A stretch of 64,000 nt of DNA from Niastella yeongjuensis. GTDB taxonomy: Bacteria; Bacteroidota; Bacteroidia; Chitinophagales; Chitinophagaceae. The translations under genes were made by a program, and so were the position numbers. Under the pieces are notes generated by a model that did no database searches, was not told the origin of the DNA, and saw only the letters and a program-made list of their open reading frames with translations. The DNA lies in NCBI RefSeq assembly GCF_900110245.1, contig NZ_FOCZ01000002.1, positions 248,001 through 312,000 of the forward strand, given 5' to 3'. Shown here one piece after another: positions 44,696 to 53,369 of this stretch; within the stretch, counting starts at the first letter, position 1; every line of letters starts with the position of its first letter.

Positions 44696-45838
44696 ATGAC
44701 CGTTAAAAAGATCATTGGAAAAGTTCATTTGTGGCTGGGATTTACCTCGGGGATCGTTGTTTTTATTATTGCCGTAACCGGCTGTTTGTATGCATTTCAG
44801 GCCGAGATCTCAAAACTAACGGGCAAGGCCTACCGGAATGTGGCACCGCAAAACACTCCTTATCTGCAACCGACCCAATTAAAAGATATTGCTGAAAAGC
44901 AGCTGCCGGGCAAACACCTGCACAGTGTGCAATATGGAACCCGCAACGAAGCAGTGATCGCCACCTTTTATAATTTCGAACAGGGCAATGAGTATTACTA
45001 TACCCTATTTGTAAATCCATATAGTGGTGCCGTATTGAAGGTAAAGAATATGGACCGCGACTTTTTCAGGATCGTATTGCTGGGCCATTATTATTTGTGG
45101 TTACCTGAAACGGTTGGACAGCGCATTACCATTTATGCTACCATCATTTTTTTGGTGATGATGATCACGGGGATCATTTTATGGTGGCCAAGAAATAAAG
45201 CAGCGGCCAAACAACGGTTCTCCTTAAAATGGAATGCTGCCTGGCGGCGGAGGAATTACGATCTGCACAATGTGTTGGGTTTTTATATGACGTGGGTAGT
45301 TATTTTCATGGCCATAACCGGTTTGATCTTTGGCTGGCAATTACTGGCCAATGCCATTTATAAAACAGCAGGTGGTAAAAAATCATTGACCTATCAGGAG
45401 CCATTGTCAGATACCACTAAAATAACCCGGGCAGCAGTCTTACCGGTTGATCAATTGTGGAGGCAAATGCAACAGGAGCACAAGGATGCTGCAACAATTG
45501 AAATGCATTTTCCCGGCACCGATAAATCGGCCATTGAAGTAGCCGTGAACACAGATGCGTATACTTACTGGAAAACAGATTATCGCTTTTTTGATCAGTA
45601 TAGTTTAAAGGAATTATCGGTTGGTCATATATACGGCCGCTTTAAAGACGCGAAGGGAGCCGACAAGTTACTTAGAATGAACTATGATATTCATGTGGGC
45701 GCTATATGGGGTTTGCCCGGAAAGATATTAGCTTTCTTTGCGTCATTGATCGCCGCCAGTTTGCCTGTTACCGGTTTTATGATCTGGTGTGGTAGAAAAA
45801 GAAAAAACCTTCCCGATAAATCGAGAAGGCTGTACTAA
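44696..45838 (+). CDS. PepSY-associated transmembrane protein
   Basis: A 380-residue inner-membrane protein with four helices: about residues 11-33 (WLGFTSGIVVFIIAVTGCLY), 143-165 (ATIIFLVMMITGIILWWPRN), 190-215 (VLGFYMTWVVIFMAITGLIF) and 346-370 (ILAFFASLIAASLPVTGFMI). A large periplasmic domain between helices 1 and 2 and 3 and 4 contains PepSY-like segments. Family members often neighbour TonB siderophore receptors and are thought to act as ferric-siderophore or flavin-linked reductases; no receptor is adjacent here. The AraC regulator is 121 bases upstream. A one-mismatch box CATATTTG (44652-44659) may be its own promoter. Its 3' end contains a minus-strand terminator hairpin. Confidence 0.85.
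   Translation: MTVKKIIGKVHLWLGFTSGIVVFIIAVTGCLYAFQAEISKLTGKAYRNVAPQNTPYLQPTQLKDIAEKQLPGKHLHSVQYGTRNEAVIATFYNFEQGNEYYYTLFVNPYSGAVLKVKNMDRDFFRIVLLGHYYLWLPETVGQRITIYATIIFLVMMITGIILWWPRNKAAAKQRFSLKWNAAWRRRNYDLHNVLGFYMTWVVIFMAITGLIFGWQLLANAIYKTAGGKKSLTYQEPLSDTTKITRAAVLPVDQLWRQMQQEHKDAATIEMHFPGTDKSAIEVAVNTDAYTYWKTDYRFFDQYSLKELSVGHIYGRFKDAKGADKLLRMNYDIHVGAIWGLPGKILAFFASLIAASLPVTGFMIWCGRKRKNLPDKSRRLY
45802..45829 (-). terminator. Minus-strand terminator inside the PepSY gene 3' end
   Basis: On the minus strand a CCTTCTCGAT/ATCGGGAAGG stem (one G-U pair, minimal loop) is followed by TTTTTTC. It could end transcripts of the convergent acyltransferase gene after they overlap the PepSY gene. Confidence 0.6.
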
Positions 45839-45868
45839 TCAAATACCATTAACCATTAAACCTTATCC

Positions 45869-45923
45869 TATGAAAGCATAAAGATACATATAAAAACCTT
45901 TATATGCATTTTGTGCTTTCATA
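45869..45923. repeat. Long nested palindrome between PepSY and acyltransferase genes
   Basis: Outer arms TATGAAAGCA/TGCTTTCATA (10 bp) and inner arms CATATAAA/TTTATATG (8 bp) around an AACC loop form one long interrupted stem. There is no T-run on either side. Confidence 0.7.
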
Positions 45924-45957
45924 ATTTAGAACTCATTAACATTAGTGTTTGATGAGG

Positions 45958-47151
45958 TCAAATTTTTAACCGTATCCGCCATTTAGACAATAATCCCGTC
46001 AGCAAAATGATCAGCAAGGCAAACACCAGCGATTTAATTAAACCCGCTGCACCGGTTAATAAGAAGGCAGGTAAACCGATGCCCACCAGATGAACCAACG
46101 GATAAAATATATAGGGAAGTAAATAGGCGGTAAGCGTACTGTTGCCCGCAGGTTTTATAATATCAAACCAGTGTTGTTTCTTTTTGCAGTCAACCAGCCA
46201 GATCAATCCGGTAAATACCAATATGCTGATGCCGGTACAGATCGCTATCCAGGAAGGGGTAGCATGTATTTTTGAAATGCCACCGCCCAGTGGTCTGATG
46301 GCGAATCCGCCGGCTAACATAAGTGCTCCTAGTAATAAGAAAAGCATATAACATTTGTTGTATTGTCCCTTTTCAGCTAATGACGAATACAATACAGCGG
46401 TAAGAATACCGGCCATGGTGAGGGCAGGTAAAGAACCATCGCCTGTTATCCATACATAATGTCTGATGGAAGTCAGCATATGCAGCCAGCCGGCTTTGGT
46501 GGCGACGTTAAACAGGGTGAAGAAAAGAAATCCGCCAATTAAAATCGAAAGCCTTCCTTTTGAGAACTGGAATACAAGGGCCGATAATAAATACGACCAG
46601 CCAATCAATCCCAATATTCCCCACCATTGTGGGTGCAGCCAAACTGTTTGTCCTTTTTCTTCGCCTTTATATACGGCCGCTAAAAACACCAGCAACCCGG
46701 TACCAATGCACTGTAAGATTATCTTTTTTCTTTTTGAAAAGGTAGATGGATAATCGAGCCAGATAAAAAAGAAGCTGATGGTGATGAGGATCTCCCATAT
46801 TGGTTTAGGGAGAAAGGCTGCCGCGTTGTTATAATTCTCCAGGTTCACATGAAAGAAACCCATTGCGAGCAAGGCGAAGGAACGAATGAATATATGACCA
46901 AGGATGTTGCTTTGCGAAGCGCCCTTTGCCCAGCGGTTGCCAATGGCAAAAGGGATAGAAAGACCTACTATAAAAAGAAAAGCAGGGAAAACCGTATCTG
47001 CCAAACCCATGCCGTCTTCGTTGGCCTGGGTGTGTTCTAACCAGAGTGGAATATCTTTCAGGGTCCACAGATCGTTAACAAAGATCATCAGCAGCATAGT
47101 CAATGCCCTGAATACATCGATAGAAGCAAGTCGTTGAGTAAAAGGTCGCAT
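45958..47151 (-). CDS. NagX-like DUF5009 acyltransferase, multispanning
   Basis: A 397-residue inner-membrane protein with about ten helices. The N-terminal block LASIDVFRALTMLLMIFVND and ADTVFPAFLFIVGLSIPFAI match the heparan-alpha-glucosaminide N-acetyltransferase/NagX family (DUF5009), which in relatives transfers acetyl groups to amino sugars across the membrane. The conserved Asp after SI (SIDVFRA) and an internal WLEHTQANEDGMG segment are present. It is convergent with the PepSY gene and 111 bases downstream of the heme operon's last gene, on the same strand but after a terminator. Substrate unknown; NagX annotation is by family resemblance. Confidence 0.8.
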   Translation of the reverse strand: MRPFTQRLASIDVFRALTMLLMIFVNDLWTLKDIPLWLEHTQANEDGMGLADTVFPAFLFIVGLSIPFAIGNRWAKGASQSNILGHIFIRSFALLAMGFFHVNLENYNNAAAFLPKPIWEILITISFFFIWLDYPSTFSKRKKIILQCIGTGLLVFLAAVYKGEEKGQTVWLHPQWWGILGLIGWSYLLSALVFQFSKGRLSILIGGFLFFTLFNVATKAGWLHMLTSIRHYVWITGDGSLPALTMAGILTAVLYSSLAEKGQYNKCYMLFLLLGALMLAGGFAIRPLGGGISKIHATPSWIAICTGISILVFTGLIWLVDCKKKQHWFDIIKPAGNSTLTAYLLPYIFYPLVHLVGIGLPAFLLTGAAGLIKSLVFALLIILLTGLLSKWRIRLKI

Positions 47152-47188
47152 AAATAGCTTTGAGGTTTACTATGTATATTAATAAAAA

Positions 47189-47223
47189 AAGCCGTATCCG
47201 GAGTTTTAATCCATCAACGGCTT
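47189..47223 (-). terminator. Terminator at the end of the heme operon
   Basis: On the minus strand AAGCCGT (47217-47223) pairs with ACGGCTT (47189-47195) around a long loop and is followed by a T-run of seven; it lies 40 bases after the hemL stop. Confidence 0.7.
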
Positions 47224-47262
47224 AATTTAAAATATTTAGCAGCTAATATGATATCATTTATT

Positions 47263-48549
47263 TTATAATATCTCCTGCAGGCTTTCTTTTGCTTTTTGAA
47301 TGGTCATGTCAAGGTCTTCCCTGGTTAATGCATTGCAGAGGAACCAGGTTTCAAATGCAGAAGGCGGTAAATACACGCCGCGTTTCAGCATGGCATGGAA
47401 GAATTTCTTGAACAGCTCATTATTGGCAGCAGCTGCCGAGGAGAAATTGGTAATAGGGTGTTCGCTGAAATGTATGCTGATCATGGAACCCAACTGGTTG
47501 ATCACATATGGGGTGCCACTTGCTTTCAGCACTTCATCTAATCCCTTACGCAGGTAATTGGTCGATTCTTCCAGGTGCTTATAAATGGAGGGGTTTTCCT
47601 TCAGTGTTTTCAACATTACATATCCGGCGATCATGGCCAGCGGGTTACCGCTTAGCGTACCTGCCTGGTACACATTGCCCAATGGAGAAATGTGTTGCAT
47701 GATCTCTTTTTTACCACCAAAGGCGCCTACTGGCATACCGCCGCCGATCACTTTACCATAAGTGACCAGGTCGGCATTTACTTTCAGGCGTTCTTGTGCA
47801 CCGCCGGGTGCCAGTCTGAATCCGGTCATCACTTCATCCATGATGAATACAATACCCTGCAGATCGCAGATGGCACGCAGGCCTTCCAGGAAACCTTCCT
47901 GGGGTAAAATACAACCCATGTTACCGGCAACGGGTTCTATAATGATGGCGGCAATTTCATTGTGGTGTTCGGCTACCAGTTGTTTAACGGCGTCCAGATC
48001 GTTGTACGCACAGGTAAGGGTATCGTTGGCTACACCTGCTGTAACGCCAGGTACGGTTTGAATATTGAACGTGGCTACACCGCTGCCCGCTTTTACCAGG
48101 AACGAATCAGCATGACCATGGTAACAACCTTCAAACTTGATGATCTTGTTGCGACCCGTATATCCCCTCGCCAGCCTGATGGCGCTCATACACGCTTCGG
48201 TACCGCTGCTTACCATGCGAATGAGGTCCACATTGGGTGCGATGCTGATGATGAGTTCGGCCATTTCAATTTCCAGTTCGGTAGGGGCACCAAACGAGGT
48301 GGAGTATTGTGCATATTCCTGGATGGCCTTTACCACCGGCTCATAAGCATGGCCGAGGATCATGGGACCCCAGGAATTGATGTAGTCGATATAGCGGTTA
48401 CCATCGGCATCGAACATATAAGCGCCTTTGGCCGATTTCATGAACACCGGTGTGCCGCCCACGCTTTTAAAAGCCCGAACGGGTGAGTTTACACCACCGG
48501 GAATGCTTTGTTGTGCCCGGTTGAATAATGCAATGCTTTTCTCAATCAT
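47263..48549 (-). CDS. hemL: Glutamate-1-semialdehyde 2,1-aminomutase
   Basis: A 428-residue PLP enzyme that makes 5-aminolevulinate from glutamate-1-semialdehyde. Blocks: [75 protein letters not shown], the pyridoxal Lys266 in [20 protein letters not shown], and [20 protein letters not shown]. Last gene of the minus-strand heme run, 11 bases after hemB, consistent with one operon. A terminator follows. Length and motifs are normal. Confidence 0.97.
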   Translation of the reverse strand: MIEKSIALFNRAQQSIPGGVNSPVRAFKSVGGTPVFMKSAKGAYMFDADGNRYIDYINSWGPMILGHAYEPVVKAIQEYAQYSTSFGAPTELEIEMAELIISIAPNVDLIRMVSSGTEACMSAIRLARGYTGRNKIIKFEGCYHGHADSFLVKAGSGVATFNIQTVPGVTAGVANDTLTCAYNDLDAVKQLVAEHHNEIAAIIIEPVAGNMGCILPQEGFLEGLRAICDLQGIVFIMDEVMTGFRLAPGGAQERLKVNADLVTYGKVIGGGMPVGAFGGKKEIMQHISPLGNVYQAGTLSGNPLAMIAGYVMLKTLKENPSIYKHLEESTNYLRKGLDEVLKASGTPYVINQLGSMISIHFSEHPITNFSSAAAANNELFKKFFHAMLKRGVYLPPSAFETWFLCNALTREDLDMTIQKAKESLQEIL

Positions 48550-48560
48550 AGTTAAGTACT

Positions 48561-49535
48561 TTAGCTGATTAGTTTAACGGCATCTTTGGCAAAGTAGGTA
48601 GCAATGAGATCAGCGCCAGCCCTTTTAATAGCGGTAAGGGTTTCCAGGATGGCTTTGTTCTCATCTATCCAGCCCATTTTGGCTGCAGCTTTAATCATGG
48701 CATATTCTCCACTGATATTGTACGCACTAACGGGTACAGACACAGCATTCTTTACTTCACGGATAATATCCAGGTAGGCCAGCGCAGGTTTTACCATTAC
48801 GATATCGGCGCCTTCTTCTACATCCATCAGGGTTTCTTTAACCGCTTCAATACGGTTGCTGTAATCCATCTGGTAGGTCTTCTTGTCGCCAAAGCCAGGG
48901 GCGCTGTCGAGTGCATCACGGAAAGGACCATAAAAGCAGGAAGCGTATTTGGCGCTGTAGCTCATAATCCCGGTTTTGTTCAGCCCATGTTCTTCCAGTG
49001 CTTCACGAATGGCGGCAATGCGACCATCCATCATATCGCTGGGAGCTACAAAGTCGGCGCCAGCCTGGGCATGACTTACGCTCATCTGGGCCAGTACTTC
49101 TACAGTGGCATCATTCACAATGTCAGAACCTTCTACAATACCATCATGACCGAAAGAAGAGAATGGGTCAAGGGCTACATCGGTCATCACCAACATATCG
49201 GGACAGGCTTCTTTAACTGCCCTAATGCTGCGTTGCATTAACCCTTTGGGGTTTAATGCTTCGGTACCTTTATTGTCTTTCAGTTCGTCTTTGCTTTTAA
49301 CAAATAACAACACGCTTTTTATGCCCATGTTCCACAGTTCCTTTACTTCCTTAACGGTGTTGTCGAGGCTCATGCGGTAATAGCCCGGCATGGAAGCAAT
49401 TTCTTCTTTATAGTTTTCGCCCTCGTTGATGAACAGGGGGACAATAAAATCATTCGGGGTTAAAATAGTTTCAGCCACCATACTTCTGATGGCAGGCGAC
49501 TGGCGTAATATGCGGTTTCGACGTTGTAAATACAT
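48561..49535 (-). CDS. hemB: Porphobilinogen synthase (5-aminolevulinate dehydratase)
   Basis: A 324-residue enzyme that condenses two 5-aminolevulinate molecules. Blocks: [70 protein letters not shown], Schiff-base Lys in [20 protein letters not shown] and the second catalytic Lys in [17 protein letters not shown]. The metal segment lacks the zinc-binding Cys triad ([13 protein letters not shown]), so a magnesium- or other metal-dependent class is indicated. The start at 49535 is used rather than 49577, which would overlap hemF and add unlike residues. It lies 28 bases after hemF. Confidence 0.96.
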   Translation of the reverse strand: MYLQRRNRILRQSPAIRSMVAETILTPNDFIVPLFINEGENYKEEIASMPGYYRMSLDNTVKEVKELWNMGIKSVLLFVKSKDELKDNKGTEALNPKGLMQRSIRAVKEACPDMLVMTDVALDPFSSFGHDGIVEGSDIVNDATVEVLAQMSVSHAQAGADFVAPSDMMDGRIAAIREALEEHGLNKTGIMSYSAKYASCFYGPFRDALDSAPGFGDKKTYQMDYSNRIEAVKETLMDVEEGADIVMVKPALAYLDIIREVKNAVSVPVSAYNISGEYAMIKAAAKMGWIDENKAILETLTAIKRAGADLIATYFAKDAVKLIS

Positions 49536-49563
49536 AACTAATATTTTCTGATTTAGAGATTTA

Positions 49564-50511
49564 TTATACCCATTCAACCGGGTTCAAACAGGCTTGCCAC
49601 AGTTTGTCTTCTTCGCTCCCGGGTTCAGGTTTATAGTCGTATTCAAAGCGTACGGTAGGCGGCAGGCTCATTAAGATACTTTCTGTTCTGCCGTTTGTTT
49701 TCAACCCAAACAACGTGCCCCGGTCATGTACCAGGTTGAATTCAACATACCGGCCGCGGCGGATCTCCTGCCAGTGTTTTTGTTGTTCGGTATAAGGTAG
49801 TTGTTTTCTTTTCTGTACAATAGGTAAATAGGCGGTTATAAATGAATCGCCACAGGTTTTACCAAAGTTGAACCAGAAATCAACATCCTGCCTGGCCGAT
49901 GGACGCTGGTGATCATAAAAGATACCACCAATACCCCGGCGTTCTTTATTACGATGCCAGTTCACGAAATAGTTATCGCATTCTTTTTTGAAGGCTGGGT
50001 AAAAACCGGGGTCAAATGCATCACAGGCATTCTTATACGTTTGGTGAAAATGTTTGGCATCTTCTTCAAACAAATAATAAGGAGTGAGGTCTGTGCCGCC
50101 GCCAAACCAACGATCAGCTGCAGCCAGGGCCTCCCCGCGACCCTCTCCAATAGAGCGGGAGGGATCATTGCCATACACCTCGAACATTCTATAATTACAA
50201 TGAACGGTTGGTACAAACGGATTCACCGGGTGTAATACCAGTGACAAACCACAGGCGAACCAGCTTTTGCCATCGATCTTTAACTGGTTGCGCATGGCGT
50301 CGGTTACTTCGCCAAATACAACAGACGTGTTTACACCGCCTTTTTCAAATACATTCCCATTGGCAATTACGCGGGTTTTACCACCACCGCCTTCGGCACG
50401 TTGCCACTGGTCTTCTTTAAAGGTCGCTTTGCCATCTTCCTGCTCCAGGGCTGCGCAGATTTTATCCTGCAACCCGTGGATATAATTAATCCAATTCTCT
50501 TTAATATTCAT
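49564..50511 (-). CDS. hemF: Oxygen-dependent coproporphyrinogen III oxidase
   Basis: A 315-residue aerobic oxidase converting coproporphyrinogen III to protoporphyrinogen IX. Family blocks: RAEGGGGKTRVIANGNVFEK, VHCNYRMFEVYG, the WFGGGTDLTPYYLFEEDAKH signature, RRGIGGIFYDH, and EQQKHWQEIRRGRYVEFNLV near RGTLFGLKTNGRTESILMSL. The oxygen requirement is established for HemF; an oxygen-independent HemN is not in the window. In the operon it lies between hemE and hemB, breaking strict pathway order. The 44-base gap before it holds an 8-bp repeat array. Confidence 0.96.
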   Translation of the reverse strand: MNIKENWINYIHGLQDKICAALEQEDGKATFKEDQWQRAEGGGGKTRVIANGNVFEKGGVNTSVVFGEVTDAMRNQLKIDGKSWFACGLSLVLHPVNPFVPTVHCNYRMFEVYGNDPSRSIGEGRGEALAAADRWFGGGTDLTPYYLFEEDAKHFHQTYKNACDAFDPGFYPAFKKECDNYFVNWHRNKERRGIGGIFYDHQRPSARQDVDFWFNFGKTCGDSFITAYLPIVQKRKQLPYTEQQKHWQEIRRGRYVEFNLVHDRGTLFGLKTNGRTESILMSLPPTVRFEYDYKPEPGSEEDKLWQACLNPVEWV

Positions 50512-50536
50512 ATCGTCAATAATAATCGTGAAACCC

Positions 50537-50580
50537 TGTCAACTTTATCAACTTGTTAACTGGTCAACTTTTCAACCTGT
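50537..50580. repeat. 8-bp degenerate tandem array overlapping the hemE 3' end
   Basis: Units on the plus strand: TGTCAACT, TTATCAACT, TGTTAACT, GGTCAACT, TTTCAACC. The hemE stop codon (50556-50558) lies inside the array, and the last residues of HemE (VEKLTS) are read from the repeat. Confidence 0.65.
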
Positions 50581-51599
50581 CTATATTCTTTCACTGCATC
50601 AACAAATGCTCTCGCATGATCAACCGGTACATTCGGTAAAATACCATGGCCCAGGTTGGCAATGTGGCGTTGACCGCCAAATTCGGTCAGCATTTTCTTT
50701 ACTTCTTTTTGTATCACTGGTATGGGTGATAACAATTTAGCGGGATCGAAATTCCCCTGCAGGGTTACGTTGGGGCCTGCCAGTTGACGGGCCATAGCTG
50801 GTGTAATGCACCAGTCGATACCTAAGCCATGCGCACCGGTAGCGGCCATTGGCTGCAGCGAGTGCCAGGCACCTTTAGCGAAGATGATGGTAGCTACTTC
50901 GTCTTTCAGTGCAGCAACGATTTGGCGGATATATTTTAAAGAGAAGTTCTCAAAGTCTTCAGGTCCCAGCAGGCCACCCCAGCTGTCGAAGATCTGAACT
51001 ACATCTACACCGGCTTTCACCTGTCCTTTCAGATAGGCAATGGTGGTGTCGGTGATCATCTGTAATAATTTATGTGCGGTTTTAGGCTGGGTATAACAGA
51101 AGATCTTGGCTTCGTCGAATGTTTTGGAGCCTTTACCCTGCACCATATAACACAACAGCGTCCAGGGGGCACCCGCAAAGCCAATTAAAGGAACACGGCC
51201 GTTCAATTCTTTTTTGATCAGTTTGATGGCATCAAAAACATAATTCAATGTCTCATCTACATCGGCTACGCGCACGCGATTCAGGTCATTGATATTTTTG
51301 ATAGGCTCAGGTAACAAGGGGCCTTTACTTTCTATCAACTGAACTTCCAGGCCCATAGCTTGTGGCACTACCAGGATGTCGGAAAACAGGATAGCTGCAT
51401 CTACACCAATAATATCTACGGGTTGAATGGTGATCTCGCAAGCCAGTTCGGGTGTCTGGCAACGTTCAAAGAAGCCATACTTTTCGCGTAAGACCATGTA
51501 CTCGGGTAAATACCGGCCGGCCTGGCGCATCATCCATACGGGGGGACGTTCTACTTGTTCTCCTTTCAGTGTTCTTAATAACAAATCGTTTTGCAGCAT
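50556..51599 (-). CDS. hemE: Uroporphyrinogen decarboxylase
   Basis: A 347-residue enzyme removing four acetate carboxyls from uroporphyrinogen III. Blocks: [20 protein letters not shown] with the conserved catalytic Arg residues, [50 protein letters not shown] and the [20 protein letters not shown] signature near the C-terminus. The last six codons overlap a degenerate 8-bp tandem array, so the extreme C-terminus (EKLTS) has repeat-derived codons. Position is second to fourth in the operon, 14 bases after hemD. Confidence 0.96.
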   Translation of the reverse strand: MLQNDLLLRTLKGEQVERPPVWMMRQAGRYLPEYMVLREKYGFFERCQTPELACEITIQPVDIIGVDAAILFSDILVVPQAMGLEVQLIESKGPLLPEPIKNINDLNRVRVADVDETLNYVFDAIKLIKKELNGRVPLIGFAGAPWTLLCYMVQGKGSKTFDEAKIFCYTQPKTAHKLLQMITDTTIAYLKGQVKAGVDVVQIFDSWGGLLGPEDFENFSLKYIRQIVAALKDEVATIIFAKGAWHSLQPMAATGAHGLGIDWCITPAMARQLAGPNVTLQGNFDPAKLLSPIPVIQKEVKKMLTEFGGQRHIANLGHGILPNVPVDHARAFVDAVKEYRQVEKLTS

Positions 51600-51613
51600 A
51601 ATATGTAGTGGTG

Positions 51614-52315
51614 TTACTTTTTAAAAAATTGAAACATTCTTTTTACCAGTTCATCTTTACCGGGCCGCTCAGATTCAATGATCAGGTTATGGGTAAATGA
51701 TTTTATGGCATCGGCCGTTGTTTGACCTATAGCGAATAATACAGTCGACGCAGGAACGGCATTGGCGTAAAAGAAACTTTGTACTGCACTGGGGCTAAAA
51801 AACAAAATACCATCATACGCTTTTTCTACTTTGTGAGGCGTGCTGATGGTATGATAAACGATCACTTCCTGAACCGCTATTCCGTTTTGCCGCAGTTTGC
51901 CGGGCAGTTCTTCCCGGCGCTGATCGCCACAGAAAAATACCACCTGTTTAACCTGTTTACTGGCGATCATTTTATCGGCCAGATCTGAAGCGTTGTTACC
52001 AACTGACTGTATCGACTGTTCGCCAAAATACCGGGCAGCCTGCTGCCGGGTAGTGTTCCCGATGCAGAAAATATCCCAGTGGGGCCTGTTACCATTTATA
52101 TAAGCCGCTACGGTGTTTACTGCATTCATGCTGGTGAACACAACGGCGGCTGGTTGTTTTAATATTTTACCGATCTCCTCTTTAAGACCGGTTGTTTGTG
52201 CCGGTGAAGTATCAATGAACGACACGATATCGATCTGGACATCCTTTGCCTTGGCAGCTTCCAGCAAAGCCTTTTCCAAAGGCCTTGTGCTTAATATCGA
52301 AATCTTATTTGCCAT
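51614..52315 (-). CDS. hemD: Uroporphyrinogen-III synthase
   Basis: A 233-residue enzyme that cyclises hydroxymethylbilane to uroporphyrinogen III. Sequence identity in this family is low; visible features are the N-terminal [39 protein letters not shown] (the conserved Ser/Thr of the first lobe), [15 protein letters not shown], and the C-terminal [20 protein letters not shown] with [14 protein letters not shown]. The start at 52315 is chosen; it overlaps the hemC stop by 11 bases, consistent with coupling, while the longer frame to 52372 adds Cys/Arg-rich residues from the hemC 3' end. The assignment rests partly on operon position. Confidence 0.9.
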   Translation of the reverse strand: MANKISILSTRPLEKALLEAAKAKDVQIDIVSFIDTSPAQTTGLKEEIGKILKQPAAVVFTSMNAVNTVAAYINGNRPHWDIFCIGNTTRQQAARYFGEQSIQSVGNNASDLADKMIASKQVKQVVFFCGDQRREELPGKLRQNGIAVQEVIVYHTISTPHKVEKAYDGILFFSPSAVQSFFYANAVPASTVLFAIGQTTADAIKSFTHNLIIESERPGKDELVKRMFQFFKK

Positions 52316-53243
52316 GTCGGATCTGGTCTGCAATTTCCTGGCCGCCGTTCTGCAGCAATTCTTTTGCAGCAATACTGCCCAGGTTGTTACTATTATTGAT
52401 AGCTATTGTTTTTTCGATGGTAGCTTTTTCTTTACCGTCTAACGACAGAATGTTGCCTTCAAAATGAACCTGGTCGTTCATAATGGTTGCCAGTGCGCTG
52501 ATGGGAGTGGAGCAACCACCGAGTAACGCACGAAGGAAATCTCTTTCAATGGCCGTACATATAGCGGTGTGTTCATCGTTGAATAGTTGACAGGCATCAA
52601 AAGCGACCTGATCATTGCTGCGGCAGGCCACTACTATGGCGCCTTGTGCAGGGGCGGGCAACATCCAGTCCAGTTCAATAGATTGTTCAGGACGCAGGCC
52701 GATTCTTTCCAGGCCGGCTGCAGCGAAGATGGCACCATTCCAGGGACTCTCGGCCAGTTTCTTTAAGCGGGTATTTACATTACCGCGCAGGTTGTCGATG
52801 GTGTGGTGCGGGTACCGGTTCAACCATTGTGCCTTGCGGCGAATGCTGCTGGTTGCGATGGTGAGTGGTGAGTGGCTCGCGTTGTTTCGTCCTTCGTTAA
52901 GTATTTCAGGCAACTCGCCCTTGTAAACTAACAGGTCTTTATACGAGGCTCTCTTTAAAACAGCGGCAGTAGTGATGCCGGCAGGCAATTGCGTGGGCAC
53001 ATCTTTCATGGAATGCACGGCAATATCTATACGGTCGGTAAGCAAGGCAATATCGAGACTGCGGGTAAAAATGCCTTGTACACCCATTTCGTATAAGGGG
53101 GTCTTAAGGTCAATATCACCTTCGCTTTTAATATATACGAGTTCGGCGGCAAAGCCACGTTGCGACAGCAGGTTTTGGACTTGAGTAGCCTGCCATACCG
53201 CAAGCTGACTTTCCCTGGTGCCAATGCGGAAAACTTTATTCAT
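52305..53243 (-). CDS. hemC: Hydroxymethylbilane synthase (porphobilinogen deaminase)
   Basis: A 312-residue enzyme polymerising four porphobilinogens. Blocks: FRIGTRESQLAVWQATQVQN, YEMGVQGIFTRSLDIALLTD (a variant of the usual KGLFTKE segment), IDIAVHSMKDVPTQLPAG, ATSSIRRKAQWLNRYPHHTI, NLRGNVNTRLKKLAE and, near residue 244, the dipyrromethane-cofactor Cys in LLGGCSTPISALA. It starts a promoter-driven run hemC-D-E-F-B-L; a TAGCTTTG box is 24 bases upstream. It is separated from hemA by 125 bases containing two heptamer arrays. Confidence 0.96.
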   Translation of the reverse strand: MNKVFRIGTRESQLAVWQATQVQNLLSQRGFAAELVYIKSEGDIDLKTPLYEMGVQGIFTRSLDIALLTDRIDIAVHSMKDVPTQLPAGITTAAVLKRASYKDLLVYKGELPEILNEGRNNASHSPLTIATSSIRRKAQWLNRYPHHTIDNLRGNVNTRLKKLAESPWNGAIFAAAGLERIGLRPEQSIELDWMLPAPAQGAIVVACRSNDQVAFDACQLFNDEHTAICTAIERDFLRALLGGCSTPISALATIMNDQVHFEGNILSLDGKEKATIEKTIAINNSNNLGSIAAKELLQNGGQEIADQIRHGK

Positions 53244-53266
53244 CTAGTACTTGTTCAAAATTTCTG

Positions 53267-53274
53267 CAAAGCTA
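53267..53274 (-). promoter_or_regulatory. -7 promoter box for hemC (TAGCTTTG)
   Basis: Exact TAnnTTTG match on the minus strand, 24 bases before the hemC ATG; indicates that hemCDEFBL can be transcribed independently of hemA. Confidence 0.6.
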
Positions 53275-53280
53275 ATAAAC

Positions 53281-53315
53281 AGCAGTCGGCAATCGGCAAT
53301 ACTGAATCGGCAATT
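53281..53315. repeat. 7-bp tandem array (CGGCAAT) upstream of hemC
   Basis: CAGCAGT, then CGGCAAT, CGGCAAT, ACTGAAT and CGGCAAT (53288-53315). Lies just upstream of the hemC promoter box. Confidence 0.65.
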
Positions 53316-53341
53316 GGTAAATAATTAACCGCCATTCGCTC

Positions 53342-53369
53342 TCTGCCCTTTGCCTTCTGCCTTCTGCCC
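53342..53369. repeat. 7-bp tandem array (TCTGCCn) touching the hemA stop
   Basis: Units TCTGCCC, TTTGCCT, TCTGCCT, TCTGCCC. The last base is shared with the hemA stop codon (53369-53371 on the minus strand). Confidence 0.65.
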
